This document shows positions 18,999-26,696 of a DNA stretch of 64,000 nt, piece by piece. Origin of the DNA: Bog-950 sp964615305 (lineage in GTDB: Bacteria; Bacteroidota; Bacteroidia; Chitinophagales; LD1); NCBI GenBank assembly GCA_964615305.1, contig CAZTNA010000001.1:124001-188000 (forward strand), written 5' to 3'. The notes under the pieces are model-generated. The model was not told where the DNA came from. It did no database searches and saw only the letters and a list, made by a program, of their open reading frames with translations. The position numbers and the translations under genes are program-made. How positions within the stretch are numbered: position 1 is the stretch's first letter; the number at the start of each line of letters is the position of its first letter.

Positions 18999-19799
18999 AT
19001 GGCTATTAAGATAAAAACAGCAGAAGAAATAGAATTTATTCGCAAAAGCAGCGATGTACTTTCGAGGGTGATGGGCGAAATTGCCGAAGCAATAAAAGCA
19101 GGAACCACAGGCTTTATGCTCGATAAACTAGCTACGGAGTTTATTGGTGATAATGGAGGTAAGCCGTCTTTTAAAGGGTATCATGGCTTTCCGGCTGCGC
19201 TTTGTATTTCAGTAAACGATGACGTGGTGCACGGCATACCATCTGACACACCTTATAAAGATGGAGATATAATATCGGTAGATTGCGGAGTGTTTATGAA
19301 CGGCTTTCATGGTGATATGGCTTATACGTTTGGTGTCGGCAATTTGAAACCCGATGTAGAGAAACTCCTTCGGGTTACAAAACAATCTTTGGTAATAGGT
19401 GTTGAAAATGCCATAACAGGTAAACGGACCGGAGATATTGGCTTTGCTATTCAAGAGTATTGTGAACAGCAAAATCCTTATAAATGCGTGCGCGAGTTAG
19501 TAGGGCACGGTGTGGGCAGAACACTACATGAAGATCCGCAGGTGCCTAACTACGGTCGCAAAGGCGATGGCCCGCGTTTACCCGAAAACTGTGTAATTGC
19601 CATTGAACCAATGGTAAACATGGGGAAAAAGGATGTTTACACTAAACGCGACAACTGGACTATAGCCACACAAGACGGTAAACCATCGGCACATTTTGAG
19701 CATACGGTATTAGTGAAAACACTGAAAGCAGAGCTACTTACCACGTTTATGTATATAGAAAAGGCAGTGAGCAATAACCCTGAGCTTGCAAAAGTTTAA
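18999..19799 (+). CDS. map: Methionine aminopeptidase, type I
   Basis: 266 aa. It removes the N-terminal Met from nascent proteins. Substrate and metal residues line up with the E. coli enzyme: His78 in 'GYHGFPAALCISVNDDVVHGIP', metal ligands Asp95 ('ISVDCG'), Asp106 ('HGDMAYTF'), His170 ('VGHGVGRTLHE'), Glu203 ('AIEPMV') and Glu234 ('HFEHTVLV'). It has no N-terminal zinc-finger extension, hence the short type Ia form. In many bacteria map lies in the ribosomal protein operon; here it is alone and converges with a small unknown gene. Confidence 0.97.
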   Translation: MAIKIKTAEEIEFIRKSSDVLSRVMGEIAEAIKAGTTGFMLDKLATEFIGDNGGKPSFKGYHGFPAALCISVNDDVVHGIPSDTPYKDGDIISVDCGVFMNGFHGDMAYTFGVGNLKPDVEKLLRVTKQSLVIGVENAITGKRTGDIGFAIQEYCEQQNPYKCVRELVGHGVGRTLHEDPQVPNYGRKGDGPRLPENCVIAIEPMVNMGKKDVYTKRDNWTIATQDGKPSAHFEHTVLVKTLKAELLTTFMYIEKAVSNNPELAKV

Positions 19800-19801
19800 A
19801 A

Positions 19802-20284
19802 CTAGCTTAATCGCAGGCATTCTATCTGCCTAACGTAATCATATTGCAGGTCTTCGTGAAATTCCTTTACTAATTTCTCTGTTTTCTTCAGTTGGTTGTT
19901 GAAAAGATTCAGTAACGCTGTACTTTGTTGAATGGCAATGCCCGAGTTTTTCAGTTGATTACAGAAAAACAAAATCAATTCTGCTTCTGCTTCCTTATTA
20001 CCCATGTAGCGCACGTGCTTATTGAGCATGCGTAAAATTTTGCGAACGCTTTTCTTTTGCAGATACAAACTATTGCCGCGAGGTATTTCTGTAAACTGAA
20101 AATCTATTTCCGATTTTACATTCTTAACGTAAGTAATTTCATCATGCGCCTCGAAGAGCAGATAGGTGAGCAGCTCTTTGTTTTCTTTTTTGAAACGCGC
20201 AAGGCGGCTGCACAACTCAATCAACTTTGCTGCTGACTGATGTTTTAACTCCTGCTTTAGTTCGTTTACGGTGGCTGCTTTCAT
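19802..20284 (-). CDS. Conserved helical protein of unknown function
   Basis: 160 aa, soluble, charged and almost entirely helical by composition ('VNELKQELKHQSAAKLIELCSRLARFKKENKELLTYLLFEAHDE'). It has no signal peptide or membrane segment. Basic patches such as 'YLQKKSVRKILRMLNKHVRYM' could bind nucleic acid or protein, but this is only composition. I do not recognise a named domain. It lies directly before (10 bp) the GldM-C-like gene's stop side and in the same direction, so the two may share a transcript. Confidence 0.65.
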   Translation of the reverse strand: MKAATVNELKQELKHQSAAKLIELCSRLARFKKENKELLTYLLFEAHDEITYVKNVKSEIDFQFTEIPRGNSLYLQKKSVRKILRMLNKHVRYMGNKEAEAELILFFCNQLKNSGIAIQQSTALLNLFNNQLKKTEKLVKEFHEDLQYDYVRQIECLRLS

Positions 20285-20293
20285 GCAGCAATA

Positions 20294-20668
20294 TTACTCT
20301 AAAGTAAATGCGAATTGACCCTCACATACGCCAGTTATTCCTTTGAACATTAGCCGATCAATAAAAATTATGTCTCCCGTTTTTAGTTTAGGAGCAATTT
20401 CTTTGAGCTTAGCAAGGGTAGTTGTGTTACCTTTCCAAATTTGACCTTTTGAATGTATCATCCATTCGAAACTTACCGGTGTTAATTTGTAGTCCAGGCG
20501 AGCGTGTTTTACTTCTAAAGTAGAAAGCAGTGCTAGGTCATACTTAGAAATGGTACCGGTGTTTCCAAAAGGTTTGCTGTTAATGTACAAAAAACACGGC
20601 TCAGTTTTCTGTGCAGCTGAATTGAAGAATCCAACAAAACCGATGACCAAAATGGCTAAGTTTTTCAT
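20294..20668 (-). CDS. Secreted GldM C-terminal-domain-like protein
   Basis: 124 aa from the ATG at 20668. An upstream start at 20731 would place a hydrophilic, basic stretch before the signal peptide. 'MKNLAILVIGFVGFFNSAAQ' is a signal peptide. The rest reads like the last domain of GldM: 'ISKYDLALLSTLEVKHARLD', a 'VSFEWMIHSKGQIW' strand, and 'LAKLKEIAPKLKTGDIIFID' near the end. GldM is the periplasmic shaft of the T9SS motor and is normally ~500 aa with a membrane anchor. Here only one GldM-C-like module is exported alone, without the anchor. It could be a periplasmic partner of the T9SS or an unrelated use of the fold. Confidence 0.6.
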   Translation of the reverse strand: MKNLAILVIGFVGFFNSAAQKTEPCFLYINSKPFGNTGTISKYDLALLSTLEVKHARLDYKLTPVSFEWMIHSKGQIWKGNTTTLAKLKEIAPKLKTGDIIFIDRLMFKGITGVCEGQFAFTLE

Positions 20669-20734
20669 GGCTTTTATCATTAAACGTAACAGTCTCTTTA
20701 ATAGTATGCAAGTAACAAAAAAACCCCACATTTA

Positions 20735-20742
20735 TATATTCG
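20735..20742 (+). promoter_or_regulatory. Probable -7 box of thrS
   Basis: TATATTCG (TAnnTTCG variant) lies 31 bases before the thrS ATG, giving a leader of about 25 bases. That is too short for a T-box or a threonine-sensing leader. Confidence 0.4.
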
Positions 20743-20773
20743 CCTCTCTGAAGTTTTAAAACAAGATACCATA

Positions 20774-22702
20774 ATGATTAAAATTACCCTACCCGATGGA
20801 AGTGTTCGTGAATACAACGAAGGAGCAACTGCTTATGATGTAGCTGCGAGTATTAGCCAGGGATTAGCAAAAGCCGTAATTGCTGCTGAAGTAAATGGCG
20901 AAGTGAGCGATTTATTGCGCCCAATTACGAAAGATGCTTCGCTGAAGCTGTTGAAGTTTGATGATGAAAACGGAAAGAAAACTTTCTGGCATTCATCGGC
21001 ACACTTAATGGCGGAGGCCGTTGAATCTCTTTTTCCGGGGGTAAAGTTTTGGGTAGGCCCTCCGGTAGAACACGGTTACTACTACGATATTGATTTAGGC
21101 GGACAAACCCTGAGCGAAGAAGATTTGATGAAGATTGAAAAGCTGATGGGCGAACTAGCCAAGCAGGACAACAAGTATGTGCGCAGCGAAATGCCTAAAG
21201 CTGAAGCGGTGAAGTATTTTAGTGAGAAAGGTGATGAGTATAAGCTTGATTTGCTTTCTAATTTAAACGATGGCGAGATAACTTTTTATCAGCAAGGCAA
21301 ATTTACCGACCTGTGCCGCGGCCCGCATATTCCTTCCACCGGTTTTATTAAAGCCATTAAGCTGTTGAACATAGCAGGCGCTTACTGGAAAGGCGATAGT
21401 AACAACAAGCAACTTACACGTATTTACGGAATCACTTTTCCGAAGCAGCAGCAGTTAGACGAATACCTGACTATGCTCGAAGAGCAGAAGAAACGCGACC
21501 ACCGTGTAATAGGCAAGGACTTAGAGATTTTCACATTTGATGAAGAAGTTGGACCCGGCTTGCCTTTGTGGTTGCCGAAGGGCGCTGCCATGATTGAGAA
21601 ACTGGAAGCACTTGCCAAGAAGAACGAACACGAGCAGGGATATGTACGTGTGAAGTCGCCACACATTGCTAAAGAGAGTTTGTATTTGCGCAGCGGCCAC
21701 TTGCCTTACTATGCCGATAGCATGTTTCCACCAATGGAATTAGACGGAGGCAAGTATTATCTGAAAGCCATGAACTGCCCGCACCATCACAAAATATTTG
21801 GTGCTACACCCAAAAGCTACCGCGATATGCCCTTGCGTTTTGCAGAATATGGCACTTGCTACCGTTACGAACAAAGCGGTGAGCTGATGGGGCTGATGCG
21901 CGTTCGCAGTATGCAGATGAACGATGCACACATTTACTGCACCAAAGACCAGTTTGAAGAAGAGTTTATGAAAGTGAATGAACTCTACGTGAAGTATTTC
22001 AAGATTTTCGGCATTGATAAATACCAGATGCGCTTTAGTAAACACGCACCTGAAAAGCTGGGACAGAAATACATCAACAACCCTACGCTTTGGAACGAAA
22101 CCGAAGACATGGTGCGCAGAGTATTGGTGAAATCAGGATTGCCGTTTGTTGAAGTTGCTGATGAAGCTGCTTTTTACGGGCCGAAGATTGACATACAGAT
22201 TTGGAGTGCCATTGGTAAAGAATTTACTATAGCTACGAATCAGGTTGACTTTGCACAGGCCGAGCGTTTCGATTTGTGGTTTACCAACGAAAAGAATGAG
22301 AAGGAACGCCCTATCATTATTCACCGCGCTCCGCTTTCTACTCACGAGCGTATGATCGGTTTCTTGCTGGAGCACTACGCAGGCAAGTTGCCTTTGTGGT
22401 TAGCCCCCGAGCAAATTGCCATTCTTCCTATCAGCGATAAATATCTCGACTACGCACATCGTGTAAAGAAAGAACTGGCTAAAAACGGTTTTGAAGTAAG
22501 CATTGATGAGCGCGCTGAAAAAATAGGTAAGAAAATACGCGACACTGAATTGCGCAAAGTGCCTTACATGTTAGTGGTGGGCGAAAAAGAAGCTGCCGAA
22601 GGCAATGTAGCCGTGCGCAAGCAAGGCCATGGTGACCAAGGTGTGAAGAAGTTAACTGAGTTTGTGGAGCAGGTTAATGGTGAGGTGGCGGAGTACAAGT
22701 AA
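20774..22702 (+). CDS. thrS: Threonine--tRNA ligase
   Basis: 642 aa, full length. The TGS domain covers ~1-62 ('MIKITLPDGSVREYNEGATAYDVAASI'). The editing domain follows, with the zinc-type motif 'HSSAHLMAEAVE' and 'TDLCRGPHIPSTG'. The class II catalytic core contains motif 2 'RFAEYGTCYRYEQSGELMGLMRVRS', the zinc-site 'MNCPHHHKIF', and motif 3 in 'THERMIGFLLEHYAGKLPLWLAP'. The anticodon-binding domain ends the protein. It charges tRNA-Thr and edits Ser-tRNA. In most Bacteroidota thrS is followed directly by infC-rpmI-rplT; here the downstream neighbours are accessory genes and infC is 24 kb away. Confidence 0.98.
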   Translation: MIKITLPDGSVREYNEGATAYDVAASISQGLAKAVIAAEVNGEVSDLLRPITKDASLKLLKFDDENGKKTFWHSSAHLMAEAVESLFPGVKFWVGPPVEHGYYYDIDLGGQTLSEEDLMKIEKLMGELAKQDNKYVRSEMPKAEAVKYFSEKGDEYKLDLLSNLNDGEITFYQQGKFTDLCRGPHIPSTGFIKAIKLLNIAGAYWKGDSNNKQLTRIYGITFPKQQQLDEYLTMLEEQKKRDHRVIGKDLEIFTFDEEVGPGLPLWLPKGAAMIEKLEALAKKNEHEQGYVRVKSPHIAKESLYLRSGHLPYYADSMFPPMELDGGKYYLKAMNCPHHHKIFGATPKSYRDMPLRFAEYGTCYRYEQSGELMGLMRVRSMQMNDAHIYCTKDQFEEEFMKVNELYVKYFKIFGIDKYQMRFSKHAPEKLGQKYINNPTLWNETEDMVRRVLVKSGLPFVEVADEAAFYGPKIDIQIWSAIGKEFTIATNQVDFAQAERFDLWFTNEKNEKERPIIIHRAPLSTHERMIGFLLEHYAGKLPLWLAPEQIAILPISDKYLDYAHRVKKELAKNGFEVSIDERAEKIGKKIRDTELRKVPYMLVVGEKEAAEGNVAVRKQGHGDQGVKKLTEFVEQVNGEVAEYK

Positions 22703-22757
22703 TATCGAATAATGAATATTGAATAACGAATGATGAAGTAAAACCGTTCGACATTCG
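22703..22757. repeat. Short degenerate repeat after thrS
   Basis: A run of related 8-10-bp words (variants of AATATCGAATAATGAATATTGAATAACGAATG) follows the thrS stop. Such 'gaatattgaata' low-complexity spacers are common between Bacteroidota genes. No stem strong enough for a terminator is visible. Confidence 0.5.
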
Positions 22758-22994
22758 ATGAAAGCTATAGATTCTGAACATTCATCCATAACTTTTCGAA
22801 ACTATCTTACTTATTCTTTCAGCGAGGAGATTAAACCAGAGATATTCATAGATGATGAGTTTTACGTTTCATCAGTTCTAACAATATCAGAGTATTATAG
22901 CGATTTCGATACAGCTATACAAACCTACTCTCATCCGAAAACATTCTATATCGTAAGCGAAAAGGAAAGAGCAAAAGACTTACATTCGGAATAG
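22758..22994 (+). CDS. Small hypothetical ORF, doubtful
   Basis: 78 codons from ATG to TAG in a stretch with no other gene. The product is acidic and rich in Ser/Tyr ('EIFIDDEFYVSSVLTISEYYSDFDTAI') and has no domain, signal peptide or membrane segment that I recognise. It has no promoter box. It may be a real small protein, a remnant, or chance. It sits between thrS and the toxin-antitoxin pair, a region that looks like an insertion hot spot. Confidence 0.3.
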   Translation: MKAIDSEHSSITFRNYLTYSFSEEIKPEIFIDDEFYVSSVLTISEYYSDFDTAIQTYSHPKTFYIVSEKERAKDLHSE

Positions 22995-23143
22995 CAAGAT
23001 AAAAGTTTTTCCTTTGTTGGTGTTGTCACCAACCATCACCCCCTACCCCACCCCCACCTTCACCACCACCAGCCCTACGTGCATATCGAAACACGAAAAA
23101 ATTTTAGTGCGGTAGAAGTATGTATCAACACATAAACACAACT
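22995..23143. other. Intergenic region before the toxin-antitoxin operon, no gene
   Basis: A C-rich patch (CACCCCCTACCCCACCCCCACC-like, from about 23036) followed by AT-rich DNA. No ORF, tRNA or hairpin is convincing in it. The toxin-antitoxin promoter begins just after. Confidence 0.5.
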
Positions 23144-23184
23144 ATTGCTTTTATACGTATAACTATTATTTTTGTGTCGTATAA
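23144..23184 (+). promoter_or_regulatory. Promoter and palindromic operator of the toxin-antitoxin operon
   Basis: A -33-like ATTG (23144-23147) and a perfect -7 box TATTTTTG (23167-23174) are separated by 19 bases. Between them lies a perfect 12-bp palindrome TTATACGTATAA (23151-23162). A second half-site CGTATAA occurs at 23178-23184, exactly 22 bp (two helical turns) from the CGTATAA half of the palindrome. The layout fits autorepression by the antitoxin, which is the rule for type II systems, but binding is inferred. Confidence 0.6.
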
Positions 23185-23198
23185 AACAAAGAACGGTT

Positions 23199-23462
23199 AT
23201 GGATGCTAAAATCACACTTGCTTTTGATGAAGATGTAATTGCCAAGGCAAAGAAATTTGCCGATGCAAAAAACATCAGCTTGTCGCGCTTAACCGAGCAC
23301 CTGCTGCGCAAAATTACTTCGGGTTATCATACAGATTTAGAAGACCTGCCCGTATCTGATTGGGTAAATATGGTAAGCGAAGGCACCGTAGAATACAAAA
23401 CCGCCAGGCGCAGCAAAAGGAAAATGAAAGAAGAATTCTACACTAAGAAGAAGGCAAAATGA
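23199..23462 (+). CDS. Antitoxin, DUF6364-like (ribbon-helix-helix type)
   Basis: 87 aa from the ATG at 23199. An in-frame start at 23172 lies inside the promoter and is rejected. The N-terminus 'MDAKITLAFDEDVIAKAKKFADAKNISLSRLTEHLLRKI' is a strand followed by two helices, the ribbon-helix-helix DNA-binding pattern of DUF6364 antitoxins. The C-terminal part is basic and flexible, as expected for a toxin-wrapping tail. Its stop codon overlaps the PIN gene start by 4 bp (ATGA), which couples translation. It should neutralise the PIN toxin and repress the operon. Confidence 0.85.
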   Translation: MDAKITLAFDEDVIAKAKKFADAKNISLSRLTEHLLRKITSGYHTDLEDLPVSDWVNMVSEGTVEYKTARRSKRKMKEEFYTKKKAK

Positions 23463-23884
23463 AAATCTTCTTAGACGCCAACATTCTTGTTTCTGTGCTT
23501 AATAAAGAGTATCCGGTTTACAGTTACACATCACGCATACTTAGTTTGGCTGACGATAAACGTTTCGAAGTTTACACCTCTGCCCTATGCCTGGCCATTG
23601 CTTTTTACTTTGCCGAAAAGAAAAGCGGTACCGCCCTTGCCAAAAAGAAAACAGAAATACTGGCGCAAAAGCTGGGTATTACTACCGTTGGCAGCGAGGA
23701 AGTAAAGTTGGCTGTGGGCAACAAAGAAGTAAACGATTTTGAAGACGGGCTGGAATACTATTCGGCATTAAAAGCCAAATGCAAATACATTATTACCGAA
23801 GATGTGGGCGATTATTATTTCTCTGACATTGTTGTGGTAGATTCGAAACGCTTTGTTGAGCGCCTGATAAAAGGCAGGTTGTAG
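23459..23884 (+). CDS. PIN domain ribonuclease toxin (VapC-like)
   Basis: 141 aa. The PIN fold acidic residues are visible: Asp6 in 'IFLDANILVSVL', Asp96 in 'VNDFEDGLEYYSAL', and Asp115/Asp118 in 'YIITEDVGDY'. PIN toxins are Mg2+-dependent RNases that cut tRNA or rRNA when free of antitoxin. The overlap with the upstream antitoxin and its length are typical of a VapBC-like operon. All active-site acids are intact, so the toxin is probably functional. Confidence 0.88.
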   Translation: MKIFLDANILVSVLNKEYPVYSYTSRILSLADDKRFEVYTSALCLAIAFYFAEKKSGTALAKKKTEILAQKLGITTVGSEEVKLAVGNKEVNDFEDGLEYYSALKAKCKYIITEDVGDYYFSDIVVVDSKRFVERLIKGRL

Positions 23885-23994
23885 TTTTAGCAGCCCTGAA
23901 ATTGAACGGTAACGTAAGCAACCATCCTCCGCTTTACCTCAAAAGCAAAAAACCATAATCAACTCCCCTGTTTTCATAATTGCTTGATTTTAAT

Positions 23995-24078
23995 CATGAA
24001 TGAGCGTTCCCGGAAATTCGGGAACATCCTCCCAGGTCTGGGAGGCACCTTCTGGCTTAGCGGGAATGCTCCTTCATG
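23995..24078. repeat. REP-like element with cloverleaf folding
   Basis: An 84-bp element. The outer arms CATGAATGAGCGTTCCCG (23995-24012) and CGGGAATGCTCCTTCATG (24061-24078) are complementary with two mismatches. Inside are two further hairpins: GTTCCCG/CGGGAAC (24006-24012 / 24019-24025), which competes with the outer stem, and a perfect CCTCCCAG/CTGGGAGG (24028-24035 / 24038-24045). This resembles REP or MITE-type elements. No transposase is nearby. Confidence 0.65.
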
Positions 24079-24133
24079 TCTGCAAACTGTAACCCCACTC
24101 AAACAAAAATTTACCTTAGCCCAAACAAGCCAC

Positions 24134-24532
24134 ATGAAAAAAATACTGCCGCTGCTTTTGTTTATGCTTACCACTGCCTGTGCTTTTTCACAACATGGGT
24201 TAGCCTTTTGTGCGTCTGTAGATGCAAATGGCTATTGCTTTTTTAACAACAACAAATTTATTGCTGCACAGGATAGCACCAATGCCCGTATTTTTATGCA
24301 AGTAGGAGGAAATGTGGCTTTAGGTACATCGAAACTCACTTACAAAATATTTGCCTTAGACTCAAGTAGTGGTGAACAGCAAGTGGCATCTATAGATCAG
24401 CAAATACAACCCGAATGGATGATAGCCTGGCGCCCCTACAGTTTTGTTGCAGGCAAAAAGTACATGGTGAAAATTTACAACAATGAGGGTGTACTAATTT
24501 GTAATAAACAGTTTGAGCTGCTGACGTGGTAG
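24134..24532 (+). CDS. Small secreted protein, unknown function
   Basis: 132 aa from the ATG at 24134. The longer frame starting at 23984 runs through the REP-like element and is rejected. 'MKKILPLLLFMLTTACAFSQ' is a signal peptide; a Cys at residue 16 is not in a good lipobox position. The mature part is beta-rich ('GLAFCASVDANGYCFFNNNKF', 'EWMIAWRPYSFVAGKKYMVKI') and holds three cysteines. No domain recognised. A periplasmic or secreted role is all that can be said. Confidence 0.65.
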   Translation: MKKILPLLLFMLTTACAFSQHGLAFCASVDANGYCFFNNNKFIAAQDSTNARIFMQVGGNVALGTSKLTYKIFALDSSSGEQQVASIDQQIQPEWMIAWRPYSFVAGKKYMVKIYNNEGVLICNKQFELLTW

Positions 24533-24596
24533 CAAGTGGTTTTCATTTGTCGGGTGCCGGAAAAGCAATATACTTGGTTATATAAAAACAAGTCCT

Positions 24597-25325
24597 ATGG
24601 TACCTGTAAACTTCGTTAGCCATAAAACAATTGGCATAGCACCGGCTTTCATATTCTTTAGTTTCGTATTGGTAGGTTGTAATAAGAAAAACGAATGCGA
24701 TGGCACTACCCTTCCGCAAACAGGCACCTGCACACCGGTAGCGCTTTCGGGGCATTTGACACAAAATGGCGATACCCTTACTTACAGAACCAGCGGTGGC
24801 GGCATTGTTGTTATTGAACCCTTCTTTATGAAAATACACCACGATAATTATTCCGAGTTCAAGTATGAGTTTTGGGGTGGTGATAGTGTGAACGGACAAC
24901 CGGAATTTTCATTCAGGCACGAAAACCTAAATGGCAAACACATTAAAGACAGATTGGGAAAAAACAGAACTATTGTTTTCCCTGACGGAGCCAAAGTTAC
25001 TGTAGCAGCTATAGACACATTCAGGCAAGTGCTTAGCATAACCATTTACGATGGTGCAGAGTGCCACCGCATAAACTTCACCTGTCACAAGGTAGAATAC
25101 AGTTCTACCAATCTTTGCATTTCGCAAGGGCTCGATAATGCAGAAGCAGATGGCGAAGCAAGCTCTTTTGAAATCACGTCTACAGGTCTTCTGTTTTTCA
25201 ACTCTTATACCGAAGATACACCCGGCAATAAAGTAGAAAACCGTTACAACCTTGGCGAACTGACATTAGGCCTTCCCAACAATGTACGCGATTGGTTCGA
25301 TGACCCGCGCTTGGGGCATACATAA
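24597..25325 (+). CDS. Putative lipoprotein, unknown function
   Basis: 242 aa. A hydrophobic N-terminus 'GIAPAFIFFSFVLVGC' ends in a lipobox (LVGC, Cys at ~27), so the protein should be anchored by lipid. The mature region is beta-rich with several cysteines ('ECDGTTLPQTGTCTPV', 'GAECHRINFTCHKVEY') that could form disulphides. No catalytic motif is visible. The start at 24597 gives a rather long n-region for a lipoprotein signal; no later ATG precedes the lipobox. Confidence 0.6.
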   Translation: MVPVNFVSHKTIGIAPAFIFFSFVLVGCNKKNECDGTTLPQTGTCTPVALSGHLTQNGDTLTYRTSGGGIVVIEPFFMKIHHDNYSEFKYEFWGGDSVNGQPEFSFRHENLNGKHIKDRLGKNRTIVFPDGAKVTVAAIDTFRQVLSITIYDGAECHRINFTCHKVEYSSTNLCISQGLDNAEADGEASSFEITSTGLLFFNSYTEDTPGNKVENRYNLGELTLGLPNNVRDWFDDPRLGHT

Positions 25326-25396
25326 GCAGTATTCACGTTAGCGGCAGCTATCTACTACACCCGGTAAAATCAATTACTTTCATCAAAAAAATTACC

Positions 25397-25759
25397 ATGA
25401 GTAATTCCGCCAAAACAGTGTACTACTTCGGGTGGTATTTAGTTGGTCTCGGTATTATACTAATCGTTCAACCCAACTTCCTTCTAACTCTTTTTGGTAT
25501 TGCTCCTGCTACTGAAGTATGGATACACATAGTGGGCGTGCTGGTGCTGGCGCTTTCGGCATACTACATTACAGCAGCAAGAAACAATTTAGTGCCTATA
25601 CTTACAACTACTGTGTATGTGCGTTTATCCATTATTCTGTTTTTTACAGGTTTTGTTGTAGCCGGTTTGGTTTCACCTATGCTCATTTTATTTGGTGCTG
25701 TAGATTTAGCCGGTGCTGTGTGGACGTACATTACTTTGAAGCAAGAGAAGGTTGGGTAG
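25397..25759 (+). CDS. Four-helix integral membrane protein, unknown function
   Basis: 120 aa with four hydrophobic helices: ~8-28 'VYYFGWYLVGLGIILIVQP', ~40-58 'WIHIVGVLVLALSAYYIT', ~68-88 'TTVYVRLSIILFFTGFVVAG', ~90-112 'PMLILFGAVDLAGAVWTYI'. The arrangement resembles small DoxX/DUF4345-like membrane proteins, but I see no decisive motif. It is followed 40 bp later by the sulfotransferase gene. Confidence 0.65.
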   Translation: MSNSAKTVYYFGWYLVGLGIILIVQPNFLLTLFGIAPATEVWIHIVGVLVLALSAYYITAARNNLVPILTTTVYVRLSIILFFTGFVVAGLVSPMLILFGAVDLAGAVWTYITLKQEKVG

Positions 25760-25799
25760 TGCGTTTTGGCAGCTGAGGTAAACATTTATTATTGATGAC

Positions 25800-26684
25800 A
25801 TGCAGCAGGTAGTTATTCATATTGGTTATCCGAGAGCGGGTTCTACTTTTCTGCAAAACTATTTCAGTTTACATCCCGATATTTTTTTTGAAGGCAGTAT
25901 ATCAGGCAACTACAAACAAACCGGCATAGTGCCCGACATTACTCTGCCCGACAACAAAGGTACCACACACGCGGTTATCAGCGAAGAACAATTTTCTGTT
26001 TGGAACGGGCAGGTGGATATAGTAGGAGTAAGGTTTAAATTTTTTGATGTGGCAACACAACAGCGAGCTACCCTTGAAAAGCTTTACCGTTTGTTTCCAA
26101 CCGCAAAAATTTTGGTGGTTACCCGTGGATTCTCAGTGGTAGTTAAATCTATGTATGCTCAGTATGTAAAAGTAGGGGGCATTCTAACTTTTGCTGATTT
26201 TCAGAAAGAATATGCTTTGTCGCTAGGTGAGTTTTACAACTACGACCGGTTGATAGAGTGTTGCAAAAGTATTTTTGGCGAAAAGCAGGTTTTGGTAAAA
26301 CCATTTGAGTTCTTGCAGGCAAGCCCCGCATTATTCATGAGCGAACTTGAAAGTGATCTGGCACTAAAACCTTACAAGGTTTCTTGTGAGAAGCTAAATG
26401 CTTCTTTAAGTGATGAAGAATCTGTTTCATATCAAAAAATTTCGAGCGCAATTTTTCATTTCATACAATGGATGCCTTATTTCTTGCAAAAATTAATCTA
26501 CGGACTCTATGTATGGTTGCTCTATAAAGAAAAACTTGGTTTCATACTGCGCATGTTTTCGGAGAGAGGCGACAACATTGGAAAAATACAGCCACAAACA
26601 CTGAATTGTTTTAAAGCAAATGCGTGCCAGCTTGTGCTTTTGCCACAGTATAAGAAATACAAAAAAATGTATGAGATAGGTTAA
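25800..26684 (+). CDS. PAPS-dependent sulfotransferase family protein
   Basis: 294 aa. The 5'-phosphosulfate-binding loop appears at residues 6-16 'IGYPRAGSTFLQN', matching the family PKSGTTWL pattern. The 3'-phosphate-binding region is 'ILVVTRGFSVVVKSMYAQYVKVGG' (~103-126), with Arg and Ser in the expected places. Such enzymes transfer sulfate from PAPS to polysaccharides, lipids or small molecules. The nearby asparagine synthases and the polysaccharide cluster at 50-57 kb make a surface glycan a plausible acceptor, but this is inference. The C-terminal half has one hydrophobic stretch ('FIQWMPYFLQKLIYGLYVWLL') that may touch membrane. Confidence 0.8.
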   Translation: MQQVVIHIGYPRAGSTFLQNYFSLHPDIFFEGSISGNYKQTGIVPDITLPDNKGTTHAVISEEQFSVWNGQVDIVGVRFKFFDVATQQRATLEKLYRLFPTAKILVVTRGFSVVVKSMYAQYVKVGGILTFADFQKEYALSLGEFYNYDRLIECCKSIFGEKQVLVKPFEFLQASPALFMSELESDLALKPYKVSCEKLNASLSDEESVSYQKISSAIFHFIQWMPYFLQKLIYGLYVWLLYKEKLGFILRMFSERGDNIGKIQPQTLNCFKANACQLVLLPQYKKYKKMYEIG

Positions 26685-26696
26685 AGTTGTGCTTGC

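Noticed and set aside
22995..23143. Gene in the C-rich intergenic patch
   Set aside because: No ORF of reasonable length or with a start codon; the patch is low-complexity.
23984..24133. N-terminal extension of the small secreted protein
   Set aside because: It would be encoded by the REP-like element; the signal peptide begins at 24134.
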